DNA of 64,000 nt from Pseudomonas jinjuensis (GTDB lineage: Bacteria > Pseudomonadota > Gammaproteobacteria > Pseudomonadales > Pseudomonadaceae), in the NCBI RefSeq assembly GCF_900103845.1, contig NZ_FNIJ01000020.1, positions 59,978 through 123,977 on the forward strand. The letters run 5' to 3'. The notes beneath the pieces are model-generated. The model saw nothing but the letters and a program-made list of their open reading frames with translations. It was not told where the DNA came from and searched no databases. Made by a program: the position numbers and the translations under genes. Below are positions 40,484 through 52,379 of this stretch, one piece after another. Position 1 is the stretch's first letter. The number at the start of each line of letters is the position of its first letter.

Positions 40484-41170
40484 TCACTCGTCCTGGGTGG
40501 ACGGCGCGGGTTCGCCTTCGACGGGGGCGGAAGGCGGCGGCGCATCGAAACCGCCGCTCGGTGGCGCGGCGTCGGGGGCCTGCTGTTCCTGCTGCTGGAT
40601 CTGCTGTTCTTCCAGCTCCGCCGGGTTCGGCGAGGCGGGGCGGGCGTTGAGCGGGCTGACCTTGATCAGCATGCCCAGGCTCGGGTGGTCGAGGTAGGCC
40701 AGCACGCTGTTCTTCAGGCGCACGTCCTGCACCATGCGCTGGCTGCGGGCGAGCAGGCCGTCGTCGCCGAAGCGGTTGACCCAGAAGTCGGTCTTGGCGT
40801 CGACGAAGCGCTCCTGGCTGAGGGTCAGGGTGCCTTCCACCGGGAAGTGGCCGTCCTGCTGCTTGCCTTCGTTCAGCGAGATGGTGACAGGGTTCGCGCC
40901 GATCTCCTGGCGCCAGGCCTTGTGCATCAGCACCACGAAGCCCTGGGCTTCCTCCAGCTTGTGCGCCTGGGCATCCAGGGCGGTCGGGCGCCTGGCGTCC
41001 TCGCCCGGTGCCGGCGCGCCCCTGGCCCAGTCGTCCGGGGCCGGCTGGCTGGCGAAGACCGGATCGCCGGCCTGCTGGAAGAGGATCAGTTCGACCTGGT
41101 AGGGCTCGTCGGCGAACGCCATCGGGGCGAGCAGGGCAAGCAACGCAAGGAGTGGGCGGAACAGACGCAT
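40484..41170 (-). CDS. csiV: CsiV family periplasmic protein
   Basis: This 228-residue protein has a signal peptide (MRLFRPLLALLALLAPMAFA) and the CsiV domain YQVELILFQQ ... FWVNRFG. CsiV in Vibrio activates the peptidoglycan polymerase complex with LpoA/PBP1a when D-amino acids are present. The C-terminal 60 residues are Gln/Pro/Ala-rich and probably disordered. It is 9 bp downstream of mfd and 15 bp upstream of the helicase gene, forming a tight unit. Confidence 0.85.
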   Translation of the reverse strand: MRLFRPLLALLALLAPMAFADEPYQVELILFQQAGDPVFASQPAPDDWARGAPAPGEDARRPTALDAQAHKLEEAQGFVVLMHKAWRQEIGANPVTISLNEGKQQDGHFPVEGTLTLSQERFVDAKTDFWVNRFGDDGLLARSQRMVQDVRLKNSVLAYLDHPSLGMLIKVSPLNARPASPNPAELEEQQIQQQEQQAPDAAPPSGGFDAPPPSAPVEGEPAPSTQDE

Positions 41171-41179
41171 GTATGGTCC

Positions 41180-44638
<3,459 letters not shown>

Positions 44639-44723
44639 GGGCGTTCGTGGCTCCGGTCGGAAAAATGGCCCGCGGATTGTAACTATCCGCATTGACTGCT
44701 GTCAGTCTTCCGACTACTGCGGA

Positions 44724-44753
44724 TTGCGCGCACATGTTGCGCGCCGTCATAAT
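44724..44753 (+). promoter_or_regulatory. Candidate promoter of the GAPDH gene
   Basis: TTGCGC (44724-44729) and CATAAT (44748-44753) are separated by 18 bp in the intergenic space divergent from mfd. The start would fall near 44760, about 36 nt before the GTG. Agreement is moderate. Confidence 0.35.
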
Positions 44754-44795
44754 GTAGCCCCTTTTTTCTCGTCCTACATGTGGAAGGTATTGCCC

Positions 44796-46244
44796 GTGAC
44801 CCAGAAGCCCGACCAGTGTCTCGGTGAGTGGATCGATCGTGAAGCCCTCGCGGAAGCCATGATTCCGCTGATTGGCCAGCTCTACCGCAATAACAACGTG
44901 GTGACCTCGATCTACGGCCGTGGCCTGATCAACCGCTCGGTGATCGCCATCCTCAAGGCACACCGTTTCGCCCGCCACCGCCTGGCCGACGAGGCCGAGC
45001 TGTCGGTGCACGACACCTTCCCGGTTCTCAAGGCGATGAGCGAGCTCAAGCTGGGCGCCGCTTCGGTCGACCTGGGCAAGATGGTCGCCAAGTTCAAGGC
45101 CGAGGGTAACGGTCGCAGCATCGAGCAGTTCGTCAAGGAAGAACTGGCCGACGTGGTCGGCAAGCAGAACGGTTCCGGTCGCGAAGGCACCGACGTCGTC
45201 CTCTACGGCTTCGGCCGCATCGGCCGCCTGCTGGCGCGCATCCTGATCGAGAAGACCGGTGGCGGCGACGGCCTGCGCCTGCGCGCCATCGTCGTGCGCA
45301 AGGGCGCCGAGAACGACCTGGTCAAGCGCGCCAGCCTGCTGCGTCGCGACTCGGTGCACGGCCCGTTCGACGGCACCATCACCATCGACGAAGCCAACAA
45401 CACCATCACCGCCAACGGCAACCTGATCCAGGTGATCTACTCCAACGACCCGGCGTCGATCGACTACACCCAGTACGGCATCAAGAACGCCCTGCTGGTC
45501 GACAACACCGGCAAGTGGCGCGACGCCGACGGCCTGGGCCAGCACCTGAAGTGCCCGGGCATCGACCGCGTGGTCCTGACCGCTCCGGGCAAGGGCACGC
45601 TGAAGAACATCGTGCACGGCATCAACCATGCCGACATCAGCGCCGACGACAAGATCATCTCCGCCGCTTCCTGCACCACCAACGCCATCGTGCCGGTGCT
45701 GAAGGCCGTGAATGACCAGTACGGCATCGTCAACGGCCACGTCGAGACCGTTCACTCGTACACCAACGACCAGAACCTGATCGACAACTTCCACAAGGGC
45801 AGCCGCCGTGGCCGCAGCGCTCCGCTGAACATGGTGATCACCGAGACCGGCGCCGCCACCGCCGCCGCCAAGGCCTTGCCGGTGCTGAAGGGCAGGCTGA
45901 CCGGCAACGCCATCCGCGTTCCGACGCCGAACGTCTCCATGGCGATCCTCAACCTGAACCTGGAAAAGGCCACCAGCCGCGACGAGATCAACGAATACCT
46001 GCGCCAGATGGCCATGCATTCGGACCTGCAGAAGCAGATCGACTACGTCAGCTCGCAGGAAGTGGTCTCCACCGACTTCGTCGGCTCCCGCTACGCCGGT
46101 GTGGTCGATGCCGAAGCCACCATCTGCAACGACAACCGCGTCGTCCTGTACGTGTGGTACGACAACGAGTTCGGCTACAGCTGCCAGGTGGTTCGCGTGA
46201 TGGAAGACATGGCAGGGGTCAACCCGCCGGCATTCCCGCGCTAA
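44796..46244 (+). CDS. gap: Long-form glyceraldehyde-3-phosphate dehydrogenase
   Basis: This 482-residue enzyme has a GAPDH core preceded by about 130 extra residues. The core starts at DVVLYGFGRIGRL; catalytic Cys293 is in SAASCTTNAIVP and His320 in ETVHSYTNDQ. The N-terminal extension is helical (EALAEAMIPLIGQLYR, LINRSVIAILKAHRFARHR) and absent from standard enzymes of about 335 residues. The GTG at 44796 has GGAAGG 9-14 bp upstream; an ATG at 44778 would add six residues. It catalyses reversible oxidative phosphorylation of glyceraldehyde-3-phosphate, and the extension may mediate regulation or assembly. A terminator follows. Confidence 0.93.
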   Translation: MTQKPDQCLGEWIDREALAEAMIPLIGQLYRNNNVVTSIYGRGLINRSVIAILKAHRFARHRLADEAELSVHDTFPVLKAMSELKLGAASVDLGKMVAKFKAEGNGRSIEQFVKEELADVVGKQNGSGREGTDVVLYGFGRIGRLLARILIEKTGGGDGLRLRAIVVRKGAENDLVKRASLLRRDSVHGPFDGTITIDEANNTITANGNLIQVIYSNDPASIDYTQYGIKNALLVDNTGKWRDADGLGQHLKCPGIDRVVLTAPGKGTLKNIVHGINHADISADDKIISAASCTTNAIVPVLKAVNDQYGIVNGHVETVHSYTNDQNLIDNFHKGSRRGRSAPLNMVITETGAATAAAKALPVLKGRLTGNAIRVPTPNVSMAILNLNLEKATSRDEINEYLRQMAMHSDLQKQIDYVSSQEVVSTDFVGSRYAGVVDAEATICNDNRVVLYVWYDNEFGYSCQVVRVMEDMAGVNPPAFPR

Positions 46245-46257
46245 TCCAGGCGAACAG

Positions 46258-46290
46258 GAAAACGGGAGCTCTCGGGCTCCCGTTTTTCGT
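46258..46290 (+). terminator. Intrinsic terminator of gap
   Basis: Arms ACGGGAGC (46262-46269) and GCTCCCGT (46276-46283) are followed by TTTTCGTT. Confidence 0.88.
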
Positions 46291-46340
46291 TCCGAATACA
46301 ACTACAAAACGCCAACACCCTCGATCGAGGAACACTTCAA

Positions 46341-47741
46341 ATGGATGTACATCATCTGCATGAAGGTGAGCTGAAGCGCGGTTTACGCAACCGCCACATC
46401 CAGCTCATCGCCCTTGGCGGCGCCATCGGTACCGGTCTGTTCCTGGGCTCCGCCGGGGTCCTGCAGTCGGCCGGCCCATCGATGATTCTCGGCTACGCCA
46501 TCGGTGGCCTGATTGCCTTCCTGATCATGCGCCAGCTCGGCGAGATGATCGTCGAAGAGCCGGTAGCCGGCTCCTTCAGTCATTTCGCGCACAAGTACTG
46601 GGGCGGTTTCGCCGGCTTCATGTCCGGCTGGAACTACTGGGTGCTGTACATCCTGGTGGGCATGTCCGAGCTGACGGCAGTCGGCAAGTACATCCATTTC
46701 TGGTGGCCCGACGTTCCCACCTGGGTCACCGCGGCGGTGTTCTTCGTCCTGATCAACGCGATCAACCTGTTCAACGTCAAGGCGTTCGGCGAGACCGAGT
46801 TCTGGTTCGCGATCATCAAGGTGGCGGCGATCATCGGCATGATCGTGCTCGGCATCTTCCTGCTGGTCAGCGGCAAGGGCGGCCCGCAGGCGTCGGTGAG
46901 CAACCTCTGGACGCATGGCGGTTTCTTCCCCAATGGCATCACCGGCCTGGTGATGGTCCTGGCGATCATCATGTTCTCCTTCGGTGGCCTGGAGCTGGTG
47001 GGCATCACCGCCGCTGAAGCCGCCGAACCGAAGAAGGTGATCCCGAAGGCGGTCAACCAGGTCATCTACCGCATCCTGATCTTCTACATCGGCGCCCTGG
47101 CCGTGCTGCTCTCGCTGTATCCGTGGGATGCCCTGCTGCAGAGCATCGACAGCGCCGGCGACCCCTACAGCGGCAGTCCGTTCGTGAAGGTCTTCTCGCT
47201 GCTGGGCAGCGACGTGGCGGCCAACGTGCTGAACTTCGTGGTGCTCACCGCGGCGCTGTCGGTCTACAACAGCTGCGTGTACTGCAACAGCCGCATGCTC
47301 TACGGCCTGGCCGAGCAGGGCGACGCCCCGCGCGCCTTCGCCAAGGTGGATGACCGCGGCGTACCGCTGCTGGCGATCGGCGTGTCGGCCTTCATTACCC
47401 TGGCGTGCGTGGTGGTCAACTACGTGATCCCGCACCAGGCGCTGGAATTGCTGATGTCCCTGGTGGTGGCGGCGCTGGTGATCAACTGGGCGATGATCAG
47501 CCTGGCGCACCTGAAGTTCCGCAAGGCCAAGCAGGCCGAGGGCGTGGTTCCGACCTTCCGCTCGCTGTGGTATCCGTTCAGCAACTACCTGTGCCTGGCC
47601 TTCGTGGTGTTCATCCTTGGCACCATGCTGATGATCCCGGGCATCGACGTGTCGGTGTACGCGATCCCGGTGTGGATCGTGTTCATGGCCATCTGCTACT
47701 TCCTCTTCAAGCGACCGGCCGCCCTCAAGGCCGGGGCCTGA
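46341..47741 (+). CDS. aroP: Aromatic amino acid permease AroP (APC superfamily)
   Basis: This 466-residue inner-membrane carrier has 12 helices. It has the family N-terminus LKRGLRNRHIQLIALGGAIGTGLFLGSA, plus FSHFAHKYWG and IMFSFGGLELVGITAAEA. AroP takes up Phe, Tyr and Trp with protons. The same gene lies next to the long-form GAPDH in PAO1 as I recall. It is monocistronic, between the gap terminator and its own. Confidence 0.92.
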   Translation: MDVHHLHEGELKRGLRNRHIQLIALGGAIGTGLFLGSAGVLQSAGPSMILGYAIGGLIAFLIMRQLGEMIVEEPVAGSFSHFAHKYWGGFAGFMSGWNYWVLYILVGMSELTAVGKYIHFWWPDVPTWVTAAVFFVLINAINLFNVKAFGETEFWFAIIKVAAIIGMIVLGIFLLVSGKGGPQASVSNLWTHGGFFPNGITGLVMVLAIIMFSFGGLELVGITAAEAAEPKKVIPKAVNQVIYRILIFYIGALAVLLSLYPWDALLQSIDSAGDPYSGSPFVKVFSLLGSDVAANVLNFVVLTAALSVYNSCVYCNSRMLYGLAEQGDAPRAFAKVDDRGVPLLAIGVSAFITLACVVVNYVIPHQALELLMSLVVAALVINWAMISLAHLKFRKAKQAEGVVPTFRSLWYPFSNYLCLAFVVFILGTMLMIPGIDVSVYAIPVWIVFMAICYFLFKRPAALKAGA

Positions 47742-47751
47742 CGGGAACGAC

Positions 47752-47780
47752 AACGGGAGCTTCGGCTCCCGTTTCGTTTG
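47752..47780 (+). terminator. Intrinsic terminator of aroP
   Basis: Perfect arms AACGGGAGC (47752-47760) and GCTCCCGTT (47765-47773) enclose a TTCG tetraloop, followed by TCGTTTG. The stem is nearly the same as that of the gap terminator. Confidence 0.85.
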
Positions 47781-47888
47781 CAGCCCTGGATATATCCGCA
47801 GGAGCAGCTGTCTTGGAATCTCGGCGCATTTTGTTCGCGAGCAAGGACTGGGCGTCCCCCTCGGTCCTACGAGGGGCGGCGTTGTCGT

Positions 47889-47965
47889 GCAGGAGCGAGC
47901 TTGCTCGCGAATCCTGATGCAGGAGCGGGCCATGCCAGCGATTCGCGCCCATGGGGCGCTCCTGC
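47889..47965. repeat. Tandem REP elements in the aroP-apbE gap
   Basis: A GCGAGCTTGCTCGCGA-type REP (47889-47914) is followed by a hairpin element of GGAGCGGGCCATGCC type pairing with GGGGCGCTCC (47919-47965). The 331-bp gap 47742-48072 contains these, the aroP terminator and nothing that looks like a gene. In PAO1 the nqrA-F operon occupies this place, as I recall. Confidence 0.7.
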
Positions 47966-48072
47966 AGTCATGCTGGCAATGCAGCTTTACTCCCTGGTAA
48001 ACAGTCGGTGCCGGTACTTCGGGTAGAATACCGCGCGCCGCTGACTGGCGGTCCGGATCGAAGAGGTGTCGA

Positions 48073-49074
48073 TTGTTGCGCACAAGCCTGCTGCTGATGC
48101 TGTTGACGCTGCTGTATGGCTGCGGCGAACGCACCGAGCGGCTGTCCGGGCCGACCATGGGCAGCAGCTATTCGATCCAGTACCTGCCCGGCGCCGGGAC
48201 GCCGGATGCGCAGCGGGTGCAAGGCGAGGTCGAGAGCATTCTCGCTAGCCTTGACCGGCAGTTCTCCACCTGGCGCGACGATTCCGTGGTGTCCCGCTTC
48301 AACGCCCTGCCGGCTGGCGCCTGCCAGAAGGTGCCGGACGACATGCGCAAGCTGCTGGCCTACGGCGAGGAGCTGTCCCGCGACAGCGGCGGCGCCTTCG
48401 ACCTGACCGTGGAGCCGCTGCTGAATCTCTGGGGCTTCGGCCCGCAATCCCGCGCCGAGCGTGTTCCCGAGGCCGCAGAACTGGCCGGCGCGCGGGCGCG
48501 GGTAGGGCACCGCCACCTGCGCGTCGAGGGCGACAGGCTGTGCAAGGACGTCGCCGCCCAGCTGGACTTCGGCAGCATAGTCGCCGGCCATGCGGTGGAC
48601 CTGATCGCCGCGCGGCTCGCCGGACTGGGCGTGCATGACTACCTGGTGGAAGTCACCGGCGAACTGAAGGCGGCCGGGCGCAAGGCCGACGGCTCGCCCT
48701 GGCGCATCGCCCTGGAAATGCCGGACGGCGGGCACGAGCGGCGGGCGCAGCGCACCGTCGCCCTGGATGGGTACGGCCTTTCCACTTCCGGCGACTATCG
48801 CAACTATTTCGAGGAAGGCGGGCAGCGCTATTCGCACACCTTCGATCCGCGCAGCGGCGCGCCGGTCCGCCATGCGCTGGCGGCGGTGACGGTGGCCGAT
48901 CCCTCTGCGCTGCATGCGGACGGCTTGTCTACGCTATTGATGGTGCTGGGCCCGGAGGACGGCTACGCCTTCGCCGTGCGGCGCCGGCTGGTAGCCTGTT
49001 TCATCGTGCGCCAGGGGCGGGAATTCGTCGTCCGCGCCACGCCGCGTTTCGAGGAGCTGTTCCCGGAACGCTGA
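48073..49074 (+). CDS. apbE: FAD:protein FMN transferase ApbE (lipoprotein form)
   Basis: This 333-residue protein has a lipoprotein signal (LLLMLLTLLYGC, lipobox LYGC), so it should sit in the periplasm. ApbE motifs are GPTMGSSYSIQY, LDFGSIVAGHAVD, GLSTSGDYRNYFE, YSHTFDPRSG and HADGLSTLLMVLG. It transfers FMN from FAD to Thr/Ser of partners such as NqrB/NqrC or RnfG/RnfD. The TTG at 48073 with AGAGG upstream is preferred, because the first ATG would cut into the signal peptide. No nqr or nqrM gene is adjacent, so its substrate proteins lie elsewhere. Confidence 0.9.
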   Translation: MLRTSLLLMLLTLLYGCGERTERLSGPTMGSSYSIQYLPGAGTPDAQRVQGEVESILASLDRQFSTWRDDSVVSRFNALPAGACQKVPDDMRKLLAYGEELSRDSGGAFDLTVEPLLNLWGFGPQSRAERVPEAAELAGARARVGHRHLRVEGDRLCKDVAAQLDFGSIVAGHAVDLIAARLAGLGVHDYLVEVTGELKAAGRKADGSPWRIALEMPDGGHERRAQRTVALDGYGLSTSGDYRNYFEEGGQRYSHTFDPRSGAPVRHALAAVTVADPSALHADGLSTLLMVLGPEDGYAFAVRRRLVACFIVRQGREFVVRATPRFEELFPER

Positions 49075-49233
49075 ATCGTTTTACCGGCAGGCGCGCCTGT
49101 AGTCCCCGAGAAACTCGCCTACCTGCCGACCAAGCGCTAATGTGCAGCGCTTCGCGGTGCGGCTAAGCTGCGCCACCGATGGTTTCGCTGGGGCATCGAG
49201 GGCGATGCTCCGGTTCGTTCTGAAGGAGTATGC

Positions 49234-50628
49234 ATGGCTGTCTACAACTACGACGTGGTGATTATCGGCACGGGACCGGCGGGCGAAGGGGCGGCGATGA
49301 ACGCCTCCAAGTACGGGCGCAAGCTGGCGGTGGTGGACAGCCGCAAGGTGGTCGGCGGCAACTGCACCCACCTCGGCACCATTCCTTCCAAGGCGCTGCG
49401 CCACTCGGTGAAGCAGATCATCGAGTTCAACACCAACCCGATGTTCCGCCAGATCGGCGAGCCGCGCTGGTTCTCCTTCCCCGACGTGCTGAAGAGCGCC
49501 GAGAAGGTGATCGCCAAGCAGGTCACCTCGCACACCGGCTACTACGCCCGCAACCGCATCGACATGTTCAACGGCACCGCCAGCTTCGTCGATGAGCGCA
49601 CCATCGAGGTGGTCACCCCGCAGGGTGCGGTGGAGCGCCTGGTCGCCGACCAGTTCGTCATCGCCACCGGTTCGCGCCCCTACCGTCCGGCGGACATCAA
49701 CTTCAACCACCCGCGGGTCTACGACAGCGACACCATTCTCTCCATCAGCCACACGCCGCGTCGGCTGATCGTCTATGGAGCCGGCGTCATCGGCTGCGAA
49801 TACGCCTCGATCTTCAGCGGCCTGGGCGTGCTGGTCGACCTGATCGACACCCGCGACCAGTTGCTCAGCTTCCTCGACGACGAGATCTCCGACGCGCTGA
49901 GCTACCACCTGCGCAACAACAACGTGCTGATCCGCCACAACGAGGAATACGAGCGCGTCGAGGGGCTGGAGAACGGCGTGATCCTGCACCTCAAGTCGGG
50001 CAAGAAGATCAAGGCGGACGCGCTGCTGTGGTGCAACGGCCGTACCGGCAACACCGACCGCCTGGGCCTGGAGAACGTCGGCATCAAGGTCAACAGCCGC
50101 GGCCAGGTCGAGGTGGACGAGAACTACCGCACCTCGGTGGCCAACATCTATGCGGCGGGCGACGTGATCGGCTGGCCGAGCCTGGCCAGCGCGGCCTACG
50201 ACCAGGGGCGTTCGGCGGCGGGCAATATCGTCGAGAACGACAGCTGGCGCTTCGTCGACGACGTGCCGACCGGCATCTACACGCTTCCGGAGATCAGCTC
50301 CATCGGCAAGACCGAGAAGGAACTGACCACGGCGAAAATCCCCTACGAAGTGGGCAAGGCGTTCTTCAAGGGCATGGCGCGGGCGCAGATTTCCAACGAG
50401 CCGGTGGGCATGCTGAAGATCCTCTTCCACCGCGAGACCCTGGCGATCCTCGGCGTGCACTGCTTCGGCGCGCAGGCTTCGGAGATCGTCCACATCGGCC
50501 AGGCGATCATGAACCAGCCGGGCGAGCTGAACACCCTGAAGTACTTCATCAACACCACCTTCAACTATCCGACCATGGCCGAGGCGTACCGTGTCGCCGC
50601 GTTCGACGGCCTGAACCGGATTTTTTGA
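49234..50628 (+). CDS. sthA: Soluble pyridine nucleotide transhydrogenase SthA
   Basis: This 464-residue FAD protein moves hydride between NADPH and NAD+. The FAD motif is [14 protein letters not shown], the second Rossmann motif is [15 protein letters not shown], and the dimer domain ends [20 protein letters not shown]. In [13 protein letters not shown] the second redox Cys of dihydrolipoamide dehydrogenases is Thr49, as expected for transhydrogenases without a disulfide. AAGGAG precedes the ATG. It relieves NADPH excess from sugar and ethanol catabolism. Confidence 0.97.
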   Translation: MAVYNYDVVIIGTGPAGEGAAMNASKYGRKLAVVDSRKVVGGNCTHLGTIPSKALRHSVKQIIEFNTNPMFRQIGEPRWFSFPDVLKSAEKVIAKQVTSHTGYYARNRIDMFNGTASFVDERTIEVVTPQGAVERLVADQFVIATGSRPYRPADINFNHPRVYDSDTILSISHTPRRLIVYGAGVIGCEYASIFSGLGVLVDLIDTRDQLLSFLDDEISDALSYHLRNNNVLIRHNEEYERVEGLENGVILHLKSGKKIKADALLWCNGRTGNTDRLGLENVGIKVNSRGQVEVDENYRTSVANIYAAGDVIGWPSLASAAYDQGRSAAGNIVENDSWRFVDDVPTGIYTLPEISSIGKTEKELTTAKIPYEVGKAFFKGMARAQISNEPVGMLKILFHRETLAILGVHCFGAQASEIVHIGQAIMNQPGELNTLKYFINTTFNYPTMAEAYRVAAFDGLNRIF

Positions 50629-50632
50629 AGGA

Positions 50633-50661
50633 CCCCAGCCGGCGGCCTGAGCCGGCCGGGG
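50633..50661. terminator. GC-rich stem between convergent sthA and GDPD genes
   Basis: Arms CCCCAGCCGGC (50633-50643) and GCCGGCCGGGG (50651-50661) pair with one mismatch. It lies between the two stop codons. There is no U-tract. Confidence 0.4.
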
Positions 50662-50670
50662 GGAATCCCC

Positions 50671-51393
50671 TCAGCGATTCCCGATCGTGGCGATGGCCAA
50701 ACCGGGAAAGTCTGTGATCAGGCTGTCCACGCCGAAGTCAGCGAGCCGCCGCATCAGCGCCGGCTCGTTGACCGTCCACACCGACACATGCAGGCCCTGG
50801 CGCTGCGCCTTGAGCAGACGCTCCGGGGTGCACAGCGACCAGTTCAGCGCGAGCAGCTCGCAGCCGTAGTGCTCGGCGACCTTCAGCGGGTCGAGCCAGG
50901 CGTATTCGGCGACCAGCCCGCGGGCCAGTTCCGGCGCCAGTTGCTTCAGCGTCTTCAGCACGGTGCGCGAGCTGGAGGTCACGGTGACCCGGTCGCGCAG
51001 GCCGAAACGTCCGACCAGGTGCTGGATGGCCTGCACCGTGCGCGCGGCGCGCTCGCGGGAGGAAACCTTGACCTCCAGCTGCCAGTGCTCGAACTCGCAG
51101 CGCTCGAACAGCTCCGCCAGGCGCGGGATCGGGCAGGGGCGCACCCAGCCGGGGCCGCCCTGGCGCGCGTCGAAGGTGACCAGGTCGGCGGCCAGTTGCT
51201 CGGCGACCTTGCCGCGGCGGCCGGTGGTGCGCTTCAGGGTCGGGTCGTGGATCACCATCAGCTCGCCGTCGAGCGACAGATGCAGGTCCAGCTCGCAGCG
51301 CTTGACGCCGTGCTCCAGGCAGACCTGGAAGCTGGTGAGGGTGTTTTCCGGCGCCTCGCCTTTCGCGCCGCGATGTCCATAGATGAGAGTCAC
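50671..51393 (-). CDS. Glycerophosphodiester phosphodiesterase (cytosolic, UgpQ-like)
   Basis: This 240-residue TIM-barrel hydrolase splits glycerophosphodiesters into glycerol-3-phosphate and an alcohol. Catalytic motifs are GHRGAKGEAPENT and ELDLHLSLDGELMVIHDPTLKRTT. There is no signal peptide, unlike GlpQ. The GTG at 51393 has AGGAG upstream and overlaps the previous stop (GTGA). It is the last gene of a three-gene unit with the small exported protein and the PilZ protein. Confidence 0.92.
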   Translation of the reverse strand: MTLIYGHRGAKGEAPENTLTSFQVCLEHGVKRCELDLHLSLDGELMVIHDPTLKRTTGRRGKVAEQLAADLVTFDARQGGPGWVRPCPIPRLAELFERCEFEHWQLEVKVSSRERAARTVQAIQHLVGRFGLRDRVTVTSSSRTVLKTLKQLAPELARGLVAEYAWLDPLKVAEHYGCELLALNWSLCTPERLLKAQRQGLHVSVWTVNEPALMRRLADFGVDSLITDFPGLAIATIGNR

Positions 51394-51689
51394 TGGGGCT
51401 CCTCGGTAATGATCGGGGGGCGGGGATGATGCTGGCGTACCGCGTCGATCACCCGCTCGTTTTCGAAGTAGACACTGAATTCGCGATAGTCCCAGCGCGT
51501 GATCGGCGGCTTGCCGACGGCGGGGTGTTCCTCGTCCGGCAGGCCGAAACGGTCGAGCACGGCGCCTTTGCTGTCGCCCCGGGCCGGCAGGGCGACCTGG
51601 CTGTCGCCCTGGCTGCCGACGGGAATGGTCAGCACGTCGGCCAGTAGCGGCGTGCAGAGCAGGCAGAGGAGGAGGGCAAGGGCACGCAT
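51390..51689 (-). CDS. Small exported hypothetical protein
   Basis: This 99-residue protein has a signal peptide (MRALALLLCLLCTPLLA). It looks periplasmic and has no other motif except a C-terminal FSVYFENERVIDAV resembling the hairpin of small outer-membrane-associated regulatory folds. The ATG at 51689 has GGAG 8 bp upstream; a GTG at 51698 overlapping the PilZ stop is an alternative. Its stop overlaps the GDPD start, so expression is coupled. Function unknown. Confidence 0.8.
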   Translation of the reverse strand: MRALALLLCLLCTPLLADVLTIPVGSQGDSQVALPARGDSKGAVLDRFGLPDEEHPAVGKPPITRWDYREFSVYFENERVIDAVRQHHPRPPIITEEPQ

Positions 51690-51694
51690 GCGGG

Positions 51695-52270
51695 TCACTC
51701 CGGCCGGGCCTTCGCCAGGCGCCGCGCATGGGCCTGGCGTTGCAGGATGTGCCGCGCCAGCAGCTGCCGTTGCGCGTCGCTCGGGGCATCGAATTCCGCG
51801 GCGATCTCGTAGCCGCCTTCCGCGTCGGGGCGGCAGTGGCGCACCACCGCGCGCAGCAGCAGGCCGATGCCCTGCGGCGGCAGCACCATCCTCAGCGCCA
51901 GTTTGCGGCCGGCTTCGAGGGGCTGTGGATCGCCGAAGGCGATGCCGGTTTCCGACAGCACCACCTTGCGCAGCGGGCCGGCGTCGCGCAGGAGATTCTG
52001 CGCCACGGCCTGACCGATCAGGTCGATGCGCCGGTTGACCAGCTTCAGATAACTGGCCAGGGAGCGGTCGCGTTCGGCGATGTGGCGCAGCAGGTGCTGC
52101 GACTCGAACTCCAGCAGGTGCAGCTCGCTGAGCAGGTTGAACTGCGCGGACTCGTCGTGAAGCACCTCCCCGGACTCTGTTTCGGCGTCTTGCAGCGGCC
52201 GAATTTCCAGTGCGAGGGTGTCCTCGATACGGTAGTATTCGCGGCGGTCATCCGCGTCTGCAGTGGACAT
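51695..52270 (-). CDS. PilZ domain protein
   Basis: This 191-residue cytoplasmic protein begins with the PilZ-type arginine motif DDRREYYRIEDTL (about 5-17), followed by a helical middle (LHLLEFESQHLLRHIAERD) and a beta-rich C-terminal part (GIAFGDPQPLEAGRKLALRMVLPP). PilZ domains bind cyclic di-GMP, but the second D/NxSxxG motif appears as SETGIAF, so nucleotide binding is uncertain. It is the first gene of the PilZ-small protein-GDPD unit, divergent from lolC. Confidence 0.85.
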   Translation of the reverse strand: MSTADADDRREYYRIEDTLALEIRPLQDAETESGEVLHDESAQFNLLSELHLLEFESQHLLRHIAERDRSLASYLKLVNRRIDLIGQAVAQNLLRDAGPLRKVVLSETGIAFGDPQPLEAGRKLALRMVLPPQGIGLLLRAVVRHCRPDAEGGYEIAAEFDAPSDAQRQLLARHILQRQAHARRLAKARPE

Positions 52271-52379
52271 GACGAACCCATGGCGGCCGAGATGGTCTGA
52301 GTGTAAGGCCGCCCGCCAGACCTCGCCACACGGCCGCCGGAACATCGCCGTCGTTTTCCACCCTGTCATTCGGTCTTCC

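Noticed and set aside
44639..44795. HexR-type operator before gap
   Set aside because: A single TTGT is present but no properly spaced ACAA partner.
48583..48620. Inactivated ApbE because SIVAGHAVD lacks a Lys seen in some homologues
   Set aside because: E. coli ApbE, as I remember it, also lacks this Lys (SSIGEGYAAD), and all other motifs are intact.
49360..49390. Loss of a redox cysteine in SthA as a damaging mutation
   Set aside because: Soluble transhydrogenases normally lack the second Cys of the disulfide oxidoreductase motif.
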